From Chitinophagaceae bacterium (lineage in GTDB: Bacteria > Bacteroidota > Bacteroidia > Chitinophagales > Chitinophagaceae), in the NCBI GenBank assembly GCA_003167015.1, contig PMUF01000268.1:2748-21727 (forward strand): DNA of 18,980 nt, written 5' to 3'. Below the pieces are notes generated by a model. The model made no database searches, was not told the DNA's origin, and saw only the letters and a list, made by a program, of their open reading frames with translations. Of this stretch, positions 1 through 7,509 are shown piece after piece (the stretch's first letter is position 1; every line of letters starts with the position of its first letter). Both the position numbers and the translations under genes were made by a program.

Positions 1-879
1 AGCTTGCTGCCGGACCGTATCTGGCTGCAATTGCTGGGCCGCCCGGATCAGCTGGCGGATATTATTCATCCCCTGCAGGGAATCGTAACGGCTTTGTCCG
101 CTGCCCTTCCTGGTAGCGACGACCTGGCCGGCATAGGAGACATCAATACGCTGGTATTTATCGAATCCTGTCCGGCTGAGCACTTCGCTATAGAAGAGAA
201 AGAGCCGGTGGAATTTTGGGCCGATGTCATTGCCGTCGCCAAAGGTGACGCGATGGTCGCCTATTTCGGGTTCGAGCTCGAAGGTCCTGTCGGGCAGGAT
301 GTTGACCTGGGCGATCTGCGCATTCCAGAATGAATCGCTGCGGATGAACCCGCTGAGGCGGAGGATGGTTTCCGTCAGCAGGCTGTCCGGCGCCTGGTGG
401 CTGACTGTCCTCGATGGGTAGCCGGTGAATACCGGCAGCCGGGCGGGCAGTGCGGCGATAACCGGCAATTGTACCCCCAAGCTGTCGAGATAGAAGCTGT
501 TGCCTTCGGTGGTAAAGATCCGGGTGACAGGGGAACGCAGCACCACGTCGACATGCAGGATACCATTATTATCAAAGAACAGCCGTGCCTTCCTGATCCA
601 GATATTTTTTTCCAGGGTGGTTTCCATACGGCGCAGGTCGAAAGACTGGATCGGTCTGTCCTGGATCTTCCCGGCGCCGGCCGGGGCCAGCAGTGATGCG
701 ATGTCTTTCTTCCCGATAAAGAAGCCTGTCGCGGGGGCGGAGATACCGATGAGATATCCTTTACAGGTATTGTTGTTCCGGTAACGGATGGCCGCTACCA
801 GCAATACCAGTACACCGGCGCCTGTAAGGCCCCAGGTGATGATGGAGAGGATTCTCCTGATATGTGTTCCAATGCCCAT
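1..879 (-). CDS. ftsQ: Cell division protein FtsQ, 3' end cut by window edge
   Basis: Seen: an open minus-strand frame of 293 codons starts at ATG 879 and runs off the left edge without a stop. It begins MGIGTHIRR, has one membrane segment at about residues 10-32, then a cytoplasm-out domain with Cys39 shortly after the membrane. A region at about 75-110 has the form expected for the POTRA/FtsQ fold. Known: FtsQ is a bitopic divisome scaffold that recruits FtsL and FtsI; Bacteroidota proteins are divergent and often recognised mainly by position. The position directly downstream of murC is the standard one in this phylum. Start choice: the first ATG after the murC stop, preceded by the A-rich stretch AAAAAAGAAG. 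A hairpin sits just upstream. Inference: ftsA and ftsZ follow outside the window. The remaining C-terminus is missing only because of the window edge. Confidence 0.85.
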   Translation of the reverse strand, partial: MGIGTHIRRILSIITWGLTGAGVLVLLVAAIRYRNNNTCKGYLIGISAPATGFFIGKKDIASLLAPAGAGKIQDRPIQSFDLRRMETTLEKNIWIRKARLFFDNNGILHVDVVLRSPVTRIFTTEGNSFYLDSLGVQLPVIAALPARLPVFTGYPSRTVSHQAPDSLLTETILRLSGFIRSDSFWNAQIAQVNILPDRTFELEPEIGDHRVTFGDGNDIGPKFHRLFLFYSEVLSRTGFDKYQRIDVSYAGQVVATRKGSGQSRYDSLQGMNNIRQLIRAAQQLQPDTVRQQA

Positions 880-892
880 GTCTTCTTTTTTG

Positions 893-932
893 ACCCGCCT
901 GACGACCTATCGTATCGGACCGTCAGACGGGT
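893..932 (-). promoter_or_regulatory. Hairpin in the murC-ftsQ leader
   Basis: Seen: ACCCGCCTGACG (893-904) and CGTCAGACGGGT (921-932) form a 12-bp inverted repeat with a 16-nt loop. The single C-A mismatch on the plus strand becomes a G-U wobble in the minus-strand transcript, so the stem is complete in the operon mRNA. It is followed by an A-rich stretch and the ftsQ ATG 13 nt later, not by a U tract, so it is not a typical terminator. Inference: it may protect or process the mRNA or limit ftsQ translation. Confidence 0.55.
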
Positions 933-962
933 ACAAAGGTGCCCGGGTTAGTAGAGTCCCGT

Positions 963-2312
963 TCACAATATGTTCCTGATCGGCTGAACCAACGTATCGA
1001 TATCTCCCGCCCCTGCCGTGATCAATAATTTCAAATCGTCTTTCGCCACTTTATCTTTTATGATGGTCAAGATCTCTTGTTTGTCCACTATGATAGCCTT
1101 GCCCGGCGTCATCTTCCCTGCGATCAGCCGGCTGGTCACTCCTTCGATGGGCAGTTCCCGGGCCGGATAGATGGGCAGCAGGAATACTTCATCCGCGAGG
1201 TCCAGGCTTGCTGCAAATCCGTCCACAAAGTCCCGGGTCCTGCTGAACAGGTGCGGCTGGAAGATGATAGTACATTTCATGCCGCCGAACAGTTCTTTTG
1301 CTCCGGTGATCAGCGCCCTCAGTTCTTCCGGGTGGTGAGCGTAATCATCGATAAAGACCCGATTGGGTTTTTTGACGATATACTCGAAACGTCTTTTGAC
1401 TCCCCGGAAGGCTGCGACAGCGGCTATGATCTTATCACCCGCGATGCCGAGGCGATGTGCTACGGCGATGGCTGCGGTGGCGTTCTCTACATTATGCCGG
1501 CCGCCCATGGCGAGGGCGATCCTTTCCAACCACCAGTCACCGGTCTGCACGTTGAACAGGTAGTCGCCCTGGTCGATGGTGATATCCGAGGCGAAAAAGT
1601 CAGCGCCACCGTCCAGGCCGTAAGTCCATTGCGGGTCACCCTTCAGGTCCAGCCCTTTTTTGTTCAGCAAAAGGCCACCGGGTTTGAGCCGGCCGGAGAA
1701 CTGGACAAAAGCCTCATGCACTGCCGAAGCCGTCCCATAGATATCGAGATGATCGGCATCCATAGCCGTAATGACGGCGATGTCGGGACTGAGTTTTAAA
1801 AAGCTCCGGTCGTACTCGTCTGCCTCCACCACACATACATTTCGCTGGTCGCTCCAGAAATTGCTGTTATAGTTAACAGAAATGCCACCCAGGAAAGCAT
1901 TACAGCCATAGCCGGTATGCCGAAGGATGTGGGCGATCATGGTCGATACGGTGGTCTTGCCATGCGTGCCTGCTACACAGATATTAAAAGAGCTACTGGT
2001 GATCATGCCCAGGACTTCGCTGCGCTTCAACAGTGGATAGCCGTGTTCTTTATAATACAGCCACTCCCGATGATCTTTTGGCACTGCGGGGGTGTAGACG
2101 ACAAGGTCTGCATCCTTCGGCGCCGCTGCCGGGTCGTCTTCATAGTGAACGGGTATTCCTTCATCCTCCAACTGCCTGGTGAGAACCGTAGCCGTGCGAT
2201 CATAGCCACTGACTATCTTACCGTGGAAGTGGAAGTATCTTGCCAATGCGCTCATCCCGATACCGCCGATGCCGATGAAATAGATCCTTTTTATATCTTT
2301 TAAATCAACCAT
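963..2312 (-). CDS. murC: UDP-N-acetylmuramate--L-alanine ligase MurC
   Basis: MurC is the cytoplasmic ATP-dependent ligase that adds L-alanine to UDP-MurNAc, the first peptide step of peptidoglycan synthesis. Seen: 449 residues, close to the family's usual length. The N-terminal UDP-binding Rossmann motif GIGGIGMS is at 14-21, the ATP loop GTHGKTT at 115-121, EADEYDRS at 163-170, DADHLDIYG at 185-193, GRHNVENATAA at 271-281, and the C-terminal ligase motif DDYAHHP at 322-328. These are the diagnostic MurC forms, separating it from MurD, MurE and Mpl. The ATG at 2312 lies inside the murG 3' end (8-nt overlap), which suggests translational coupling. An 83-nt gap with a hairpin separates it from ftsQ. 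No key motif is missing. Confidence 0.97.
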   Translation of the reverse strand: MVDLKDIKRIYFIGIGGIGMSALARYFHFHGKIVSGYDRTATVLTRQLEDEGIPVHYEDDPAAAPKDADLVVYTPAVPKDHREWLYYKEHGYPLLKRSEVLGMITSSSFNICVAGTHGKTTVSTMIAHILRHTGYGCNAFLGGISVNYNSNFWSDQRNVCVVEADEYDRSFLKLSPDIAVITAMDADHLDIYGTASAVHEAFVQFSGRLKPGGLLLNKKGLDLKGDPQWTYGLDGGADFFASDITIDQGDYLFNVQTGDWWLERIALAMGGRHNVENATAAIAVAHRLGIAGDKIIAAVAAFRGVKRRFEYIVKKPNRVFIDDYAHHPEELRALITGAKELFGGMKCTIIFQPHLFSRTRDFVDGFAASLDLADEVFLLPIYPARELPIEGVTSRLIAGKMTPGKAIIVDKQEILTIIKDKVAKDDLKLLITAGAGDIDTLVQPIRNIL

Positions 2313-3465
2313 TATTTTTCTTTCGAGTCTCCGGGGCGGCGCCGGCTTTTGGGCCGATCACCGACAGGATCTCATTTGCAATCAGGCCGGCTGCATCCCT
2401 GACGGCGAGCCTGCCGATATTCTCTTTCAATTGTTGCTGCAGGGCTTTATCCTGTACCAGGCCGATCGTGGTAGAGACAAGGCGGTCCTTTGCCTCACTG
2501 TCCCTGACCATCAGGGCTGCTTTCTTATCCACCAGGTGTTGTGCGTTGACCGTCTGATGATCTTCCGCCGCGAAGGGAAAAGGCACGAAGACCACGGGTT
2601 TGGCTACTACACATAATTCGGCAATCGACATGGCGCCGGACCTGGATATGACCACATCGGCTGCGGCAAAGGCATATTCCATCTGCGGAATGAAATCATT
2701 GGTCCAGATGCCGCCATGGCCGGCAGGTTTTGCGGCGGCCTGTGCAGCAATCAGTGCAGCGGCCTCTGCGGCGAAGGGCTTACCCGTCTGCCAGATCAGC
2801 TGGATATCCCGCTGGCCGAATTCGTCGAGGTGAGCGGCAATCGCCTGGTTGATGCCTTTGGCGCCGAGGCTGCCGCCTGTCGACAGGACGACCGGCCCGG
2901 ATGGGTTGAGTCCGAAATGACGGAGGGCCTCTTCCCGGGATACCTTGCTTTGGACGATCGACTGGCGGACAGGATTGCCGGTAATGACGATGCGGCCGGC
3001 GGGGAAGAATTTCTCCATGCCGTCGCTGGCGACGAAGATGCGGGTGGCCTTCTTTCCCAATAAGATATTACTCTTCCCTGCGAAGGAATTGCTCTCATGG
3101 ATAAAGGTCGGGATACCCCTGGCCTGTGCGGCGCGCAAGACCGGGAAGCTGGAATAACCTCCCACGCCTATTACCGCATCAGGACGGAAGGCGCGCAGGA
3201 TGCGGCCCACCTGGAAAAAGCTTTTGATCAGCTTAAAGGGCAATCCTGCATTTTTTATCAAAGAGCTTCTGTTGAAGCCTGCGATATCGATACCTTCTAT
3301 ATGGTAGCCGGCCTGAGGGATCTTCTCCATTTCCATTTTACCTTTTGCCCCGACAAACAGCAATTCGATGGAGGGATCGATCTTTTGCAACGCTCCTGCT
3401 ATGGCAATGGCGGGGAAGATATGCCCGCCGGTGCCGCCCCCTGCTATGATGATACGCCGGCTCAT
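2305..3465 (-). CDS. murG: Lipid II synthase MurG (GlcNAc transferase)
   Basis: MurG is a peripheral inner-membrane GT28 glycosyltransferase that moves GlcNAc from UDP-GlcNAc to lipid I, giving lipid II. Seen: 386 residues. The N-terminal loop GGGTGGH is at 9-15, GVGGYSS at 100-106, HES at 123-125, GNPVR at 163-167, GGSLGA at 197-202, SRSGA at 274-278 with Glu283, and the nucleotide-sugar motif EDHQTVNAQ at 301-309. An alanine-rich stretch at about 232-247 looks like a lineage-specific loop. The tail after about 370 is Ala/Lys/Asn-rich and overlaps the murC start. The ATG at 3465 overlaps the ftsW stop by 4 nt (ATGA), typical of coupled translation in this cluster. Confidence 0.97.
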   Translation of the reverse strand: MSRRIIIAGGGTGGHIFPAIAIAGALQKIDPSIELLFVGAKGKMEMEKIPQAGYHIEGIDIAGFNRSSLIKNAGLPFKLIKSFFQVGRILRAFRPDAVIGVGGYSSFPVLRAAQARGIPTFIHESNSFAGKSNILLGKKATRIFVASDGMEKFFPAGRIVITGNPVRQSIVQSKVSREEALRHFGLNPSGPVVLSTGGSLGAKGINQAIAAHLDEFGQRDIQLIWQTGKPFAAEAAALIAAQAAAKPAGHGGIWTNDFIPQMEYAFAAADVVISRSGAMSIAELCVVAKPVVFVPFPFAAEDHQTVNAQHLVDKKAALMVRDSEAKDRLVSTTIGLVQDKALQQQLKENIGRLAVRDAAGLIANEILSVIGPKAGAAPETRKKNNG

Positions 3466-4697
3466 GTCGGTGAGCCCTCCGACTGCTCTACATTACGCGC
3501 TACGCTGAGGATGATGCCTATGGCCAGACAGGTGAACAGGAAGGAACTGCCTCCCATGCTGACCAGTGGCAGCGTTACGCCGGTGACGGGAAATAAGTTG
3601 ACGTTGACCGCCATATTGGCGAGTGCCTGTATCACCAGGGTGAAGCTGAGCCCCAATGCCAGGAACGCGCCGAATGCAAAAGGGCATCGCCGGAAAATGC
3701 GGATGCTGCGCAACAGGAATACCAGATAGATGACGACGATAAACAGGCCGCCTATCAGGCCATATTCTTCGATGATGATAGCAAAGATGAAATCGGAATA
3801 AGGGTGCGGGAGAAAGTTTCGTTGCTGGCTGTTACCGGGTCCCAGCCCGAAGATACCGCCCTTGGCGATAGCGATCTTGGCCTGGTTCGTCTGGTAGTTA
3901 TTATCCCCGTTGTCTTCTTTGCCGCCATACATAAAGGTCTCTACCCTGCTGATCCAGGTGTCTACGCGGACGAAGAGCCGGTTCCGGCCTTCCGTCCTGG
4001 GTTTTTCCGTCGTTCCGCCGTTTGATTTATGACGGATGGCCGCGGCGCCGATGAGGATCATTACGGGTATGGCGGCGACGAGGATGGTCAGCAGCAAGTG
4101 TTTGGCGCTGACCCTGCCGATGAACAGCAGCAGGAGGCTGGTAGCGCCGACGAGCAGGGCGGTGGACAGGTTGGCCGGAGCGATCAGCAGGCAAATGATG
4201 GCAACCGGGGTAATGACCGGCAGAAAGCCTGTGCGGAAATCCTTGATCGTATCCTGTTTTTTACTGAGCAGCCTGCTGAGATACATGAACAGCGCCAGTT
4301 TGGCAAGGTCCGAGGTCTGGAACGTCATGTTGATGATGGGCAGGCGTATCCAGCGGCTGCCTTCATTGAGCTTGACCCCGAAGAACAGCGTATAGAGCAA
4401 CAGCGGGATAGATACGAGGAAGATGATCATGGCCACCCGGGAATAGATCGTATAGTTGACCTGGTGGGCGAAATAAATGATCATGACGCCGACCAGGATG
4501 AAAGCGAATTGTTTGAACAGGTATATTTCAGTGTTGCCTTTGTACATTTTATAGGCGAGCAGGCCGGTAGAGCTATAGACCACCAACAGCGACACGATGG
4601 CCAGCAGAAAGACTGCCGTCCAGATGACCTTGTCGCCTCTTGTACGTGACCGGAGGCTGGCGAAGGGTGTTTTTTCTATCGTTGCGGTGTGGCTCAT
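3462..4697 (-). CDS. ftsW: Septal peptidoglycan polymerase FtsW (SEDS family)
   Basis: FtsW is the multi-pass SEDS glycosyltransferase that polymerises lipid II at the septum together with its class B PBP partner, here FtsI. Seen: 411 residues with about ten hydrophobic segments. SEDS motifs include NEGSRWIRLP at 111-120, FQTSDLAKLA at 126-135, GGIFGLGPGNS at 280-290, SDFIFAIIIEEYG at 301-313 and PVTGVTLPLVSMGGSS at 370-385. A long charged extracellular loop lies at about 220-270. RodA is a possible alternative from sequence alone, but the position between murD and murG makes FtsW the clear call. The start abuts the murD stop (TAA directly followed by ATG), and the 3' end overlaps murG by 4 nt. 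Confidence 0.95.
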   Translation of the reverse strand: MSHTATIEKTPFASLRSRTRGDKVIWTAVFLLAIVSLLVVYSSTGLLAYKMYKGNTEIYLFKQFAFILVGVMIIYFAHQVNYTIYSRVAMIIFLVSIPLLLYTLFFGVKLNEGSRWIRLPIINMTFQTSDLAKLALFMYLSRLLSKKQDTIKDFRTGFLPVITPVAIICLLIAPANLSTALLVGATSLLLLFIGRVSAKHLLLTILVAAIPVMILIGAAAIRHKSNGGTTEKPRTEGRNRLFVRVDTWISRVETFMYGGKEDNGDNNYQTNQAKIAIAKGGIFGLGPGNSQQRNFLPHPYSDFIFAIIIEEYGLIGGLFIVVIYLVFLLRSIRIFRRCPFAFGAFLALGLSFTLVIQALANMAVNVNLFPVTGVTLPLVSMGGSSFLFTCLAIGIILSVARNVEQSEGSPT

Positions 4698-6038
4698 TTA
4701 CAGATCTCTTACTGCCTCTTTAAATTGTTTACCTCTGTCCTCGTAATTCTTGAACAGGTCGAAGCTGGCGCAGGCCGGGCTCAGCAATACGGTATCCCCT
4801 TTGGTGGCAAAGTGGAAAGCGGCCTTAACGGCTTCTTCCGCGCTTGCGGTATTGACCATGAGAGGCACATCGTTCTGAAAAGCTTCGTGGATCTTCCGGT
4901 TGTCCAGTCCCAGGCAGACGATAGCCTTGACCTTTTCCTTTACCAGGTCGCGGATCAGAGAATAATCATTTCCCTTGTCCACCCCACCCAGGATCAGGAT
5001 AGTAGGATGTTCCATGCTTTCCAGCGCATACCAGGTGCTATTGACATTGGTAGCTTTCGAATCGTTGATGAATTCGACGCCGCGGACCGTGCTGACGTAT
5101 TCCATCCGATGCTCCAGGGCTTCGAAGCTGCGGATAGCCTCCCTGATCTTTTCCTTACGGATGCCAACGGTGGCGGATGCGATACCTGCTGCCATAGTGT
5201 TATATTGATTGTGAATGCCTTTGAGGGCAAAATCATAGATGCTCATCTGCAATTTCTCACTGCCGGTATTGATAGTCATCTGTCCGTTCCTGATCGATCC
5301 TCCTTTGTTGGTTTCCTGTTGCATAGTAAATGGTAATGGGTTAGAATGAAAGGGAAATTGGTCTATATATTTTTTTATCACGGGGTCGTCCTGGCAATAA
5401 ATAAAATAGTCTTCTTTGGTCTGGTTCATTACGATCCGGAATTTGCTGCGGATGTAATTTTCAAATTTGTACTCATAGCGGTCCAGGTGGTCTTCGGTGA
5501 TATTGGTAAGGATCGCCACATCGGGCCGGAAGGTGACGATGTCATCCAGCTGGAAGCTGCTGATCTCAGCCACGTACCATTTCTTCGGATCTTCTGCGAC
5601 CTGCCGGGCGAAGGAATAGCCGATATTCCCGACGAGGGCACAGTCCAGGCCGCCATGGCGACAGATATGATATGTCATGGCGGTAGTCGTGGTCTTACCG
5701 TTGCTGCCGGTGATGCCGATGATTCTGCTGTCGCCTTTATAGCGATAAGCGAGTTCGATCTCACTGATGACGGGTATGCCTTTCTTCCTTATTTCCTTTA
5801 CCAGCTCGTTCTTTTCGGGGATGCCGGGGCTTTTCATGATTTCGTCGGCAGCCAGGATGCGTGAGGCAGTGTGTCTGCCTTCTTCGAATTCGATACCGTG
5901 GGTACTCAGCGTATGGCGGTACTCTTCTTTCAGCGGGGCGCCATCGGACACGAAGACGTCATAGCCGCGTTCTGCCGCCAATATGGCTGCGCCTACGCCG
6001 CTCTCACCACCACCGAGTATGACCATTCGCTGTTTCAT
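4698..6038 (-). CDS. murD: UDP-MurNAc-L-alanine--D-glutamate ligase MurD
   Basis: MurD adds D-glutamate to UDP-MurNAc-L-Ala in the cytoplasm. Seen: 446 residues from the chosen ATG, starting MKQRMVILGGGESGVGAA, the usual nucleotide-binding start of the family. KSPGIP is at 69-74, the ATP loop GSNGKTT at 111-117, SSFQL at 160-164, NITEDHLDR at 179-187, HNQYN at 275-279, NDSKATN at 325-331 and LSPACASFD at 419-427. Start choice: an in-frame GTG at 6062 would add eight residues (MKRKSKDD), but the ATG at 6038 has AAAGGA four nucleotides upstream and gives the normal family N-terminus. The gene is preceded by an unusually long 161-nt gap after mraY and abuts ftsW downstream. Confidence 0.95.
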   Translation of the reverse strand: MKQRMVILGGGESGVGAAILAAERGYDVFVSDGAPLKEEYRHTLSTHGIEFEEGRHTASRILAADEIMKSPGIPEKNELVKEIRKKGIPVISEIELAYRYKGDSRIIGITGSNGKTTTTAMTYHICRHGGLDCALVGNIGYSFARQVAEDPKKWYVAEISSFQLDDIVTFRPDVAILTNITEDHLDRYEYKFENYIRSKFRIVMNQTKEDYFIYCQDDPVIKKYIDQFPFHSNPLPFTMQQETNKGGSIRNGQMTINTGSEKLQMSIYDFALKGIHNQYNTMAAGIASATVGIRKEKIREAIRSFEALEHRMEYVSTVRGVEFINDSKATNVNSTWYALESMEHPTILILGGVDKGNDYSLIRDLVKEKVKAIVCLGLDNRKIHEAFQNDVPLMVNTASAEEAVKAAFHFATKGDTVLLSPACASFDLFKNYEDRGKQFKEAVRDL

Positions 6039-6199
6039 GTCATCCTTTGATTTCCTTTTCACTTAGTTCACAGGGTCGCGATCGTACATCCGATCCAGCG
6101 GATTATGGGGGTTCTTCAGAAGTATGGATTTACTGCACCACAATTCGTTTTCGTCAAGGCAAGGCTGTTGTCAGCCGATTTGGTTTTTCATATACCTAT
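6039..6199 (-). other. Long mraY-murD gap with a short open frame and hairpin
   Basis: Seen: 161 nt, the longest gap within the dcw cluster. A minus-strand frame starts at ATG 6191, meets TGA at 6171-6173 and then stays open for 35 codons to a TAA at 6063-6065. It includes the stretch LDENELWCSKSILLKNPHN. A short hairpin, GGCTG-loop-CAGCC, lies at 6163-6176, just downstream of the mraY stop, and GATCG-loop-CGATC lies at 6080-6095. On the minus strand TACTTCTG (complement of 6118-6125) resembles the Bacteroidota -7 element TAnnTTTG with one mismatch. Inference: an internal promoter, a decayed small gene or plain spacer are all possible. I do not call a gene here. Confidence 0.35.
6043..6048 (-). 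promoter_or_regulatory. Ribosome binding site deciding the murD start
   Basis: Seen: AAAGGA on the minus strand, four nucleotides before the ATG at 6038. It favours this ATG over the upstream GTG at 6062, which lacks a comparable element. Shine-Dalgarno use is generally weak in Bacteroidota, so this supports the start without proving it. Confidence 0.5.
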
Positions 6200-7480
6200 T
6201 TACCTGATCTTTAATGTAGCGATTGCGAACGCCACACAAAGAATCGTAATAATCCAGAACCTGGTAACGATCTTACTCTCATGATAGCCCAGCTTCTGAT
6301 AATGATGATGGAGCGGGCTCATGAGAAAAACCCTTCGACCTTCGCCTTTTTTCTTCTTTGTATATTTGAAATAGGATACTTGTATGACTACGCTCAGGCT
6401 TTCTACCAGGAAGACGCTACAGAAGATGGGTATCAGCCATTCTTTCCGGACGATGATCGCCAGGGCGGCGATGATACCGCCGAGGGTAAGGCTGCCTGTA
6501 TCTCCCATGAATACCTGTGCAGGATAAGCATTATACCATAGGAATCCCACGCAGGCGCCGATAAGCGCGCCGATGAAGATGGACAATTCGCCCAGGTTAG
6601 GGATATACATGATATTCAGGTATTCGGCGAAACGGATGTTACCGCTGGCATAGGCGAATATGCCCAGGCAGGCGCCGATGAGGGCGCTGGTACCTGTGGC
6701 GAGGCCGTCCAGTCCATCGGTGAGGTTGGCCCCGTTGGATACTGCCGTGACGATAAAGATCACGATGATGATATACAATATCCAGGTCAATCCTCTAAGG
6801 GCCGTCGGCAGCAGCTTGGAGTAGTTGAATTCATGGTTTTTGACGAAGGGAATAGTGGTGATAGGTTCTCTTGCCTCCACAAAAACCTTTTTGTCCTTCC
6901 CGAGGGTCACGACCTTGACACCAGTAGTATCGGCGGGCAGGCCCACGCCTACGTATTCACGCCATACCCGGGTATTGGTGTTGAAATACAGCGTATATCC
7001 GACCACGAGGCCCAGCACTACCTGGCCGAGGACCTTAAACCAGCCGGCGAGGCCGTCCTTATCGCCTTTTTTATAGGCGACTCCCTGTTGTTTGGCGATG
7101 CGTTTGGCCCTGAGCTTCAGGTAATCGTCGATGAACCCGATGATACCCAGCCAGATCGTGCTGAAGAGCATGAGCCGGATATAGGCTTTATGGAGATCGG
7201 CCAGGAGCAGGGTCGGAATGAGTATAGCGAGGATGATGATAAAGCCGCCCATGGTAGGGGTACCTTTCTTCTGCTGTTCGCCTGCCAGTCCCAGGTCCCT
7301 GACCGTCTCGCCGATCTGCTTTTGGAGGAGATATTGGATCAGTCTTTTCCCGAAGACCATGCTGATGACGAGAGAGAAAAGCACGGCCAGCAGCACCCGG
7401 AAGGTGATGAACTGAAACAGTGCGCTGCCCGGCACTTTAATGCTATTCTGTCTGAACCATTCAAATAAGTAATACAGCAT
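6200..7480 (-). CDS. mraY: Phospho-MurNAc-pentapeptide transferase MraY
   Basis: MraY is the integral membrane enzyme that joins phospho-MurNAc-pentapeptide to undecaprenyl phosphate, forming lipid I. Seen: 426 residues with many hydrophobic segments. Motifs include KKGTPTMGG at 71-79, the Asp pair DDY at 118-120, NLTDGLDG at 252-259, YPAQVFMGDTGS at 319-330 and the histidine motif MSPLHHHYQKLG at 387-398. The protein is longer than the roughly 360 residues of proteobacterial MraY because of an insertion at about 166-225, rich in charged and beta-prone residues, between two membrane segments. As far as I know such an insertion is common in Bacteroidota MraY. The ATG at 7480 is 29 nt after the murE stop. 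All catalytic aspartates are present. Confidence 0.97.
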   Translation of the reverse strand: MLYYLFEWFRQNSIKVPGSALFQFITFRVLLAVLFSLVISMVFGKRLIQYLLQKQIGETVRDLGLAGEQQKKGTPTMGGFIIILAILIPTLLLADLHKAYIRLMLFSTIWLGIIGFIDDYLKLRAKRIAKQQGVAYKKGDKDGLAGWFKVLGQVVLGLVVGYTLYFNTNTRVWREYVGVGLPADTTGVKVVTLGKDKKVFVEAREPITTIPFVKNHEFNYSKLLPTALRGLTWILYIIIVIFIVTAVSNGANLTDGLDGLATGTSALIGACLGIFAYASGNIRFAEYLNIMYIPNLGELSIFIGALIGACVGFLWYNAYPAQVFMGDTGSLTLGGIIAALAIIVRKEWLIPIFCSVFLVESLSVVIQVSYFKYTKKKKGEGRRVFLMSPLHHHYQKLGYHESKIVTRFWIITILCVAFAIATLKIR

Positions 7481-7509
7481 GCGGTCAATTTGTACGGACC
7501 CGTAGTCCG

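Noticed and set aside
1077..1799. A 240-codon plus-strand open frame across murC
   Set aside because: It is antisense to murC, which has all ligase motifs; no domain or start signal supports it.
6171..6173. UGA in the mraY-murD gap read as selenocysteine
   Set aside because: The hairpin overlaps the UGA instead of following it as a bacterial SECIS does, the frame is very short, and selenoprotein genes are not expected in this group. No supporting gene is in the window.
6163..6176. Short hairpin after mraY as a terminator within the operon
   Set aside because: The stem is only 5 bp and no U tract follows in the minus direction, so it should not stop transcription into murD.
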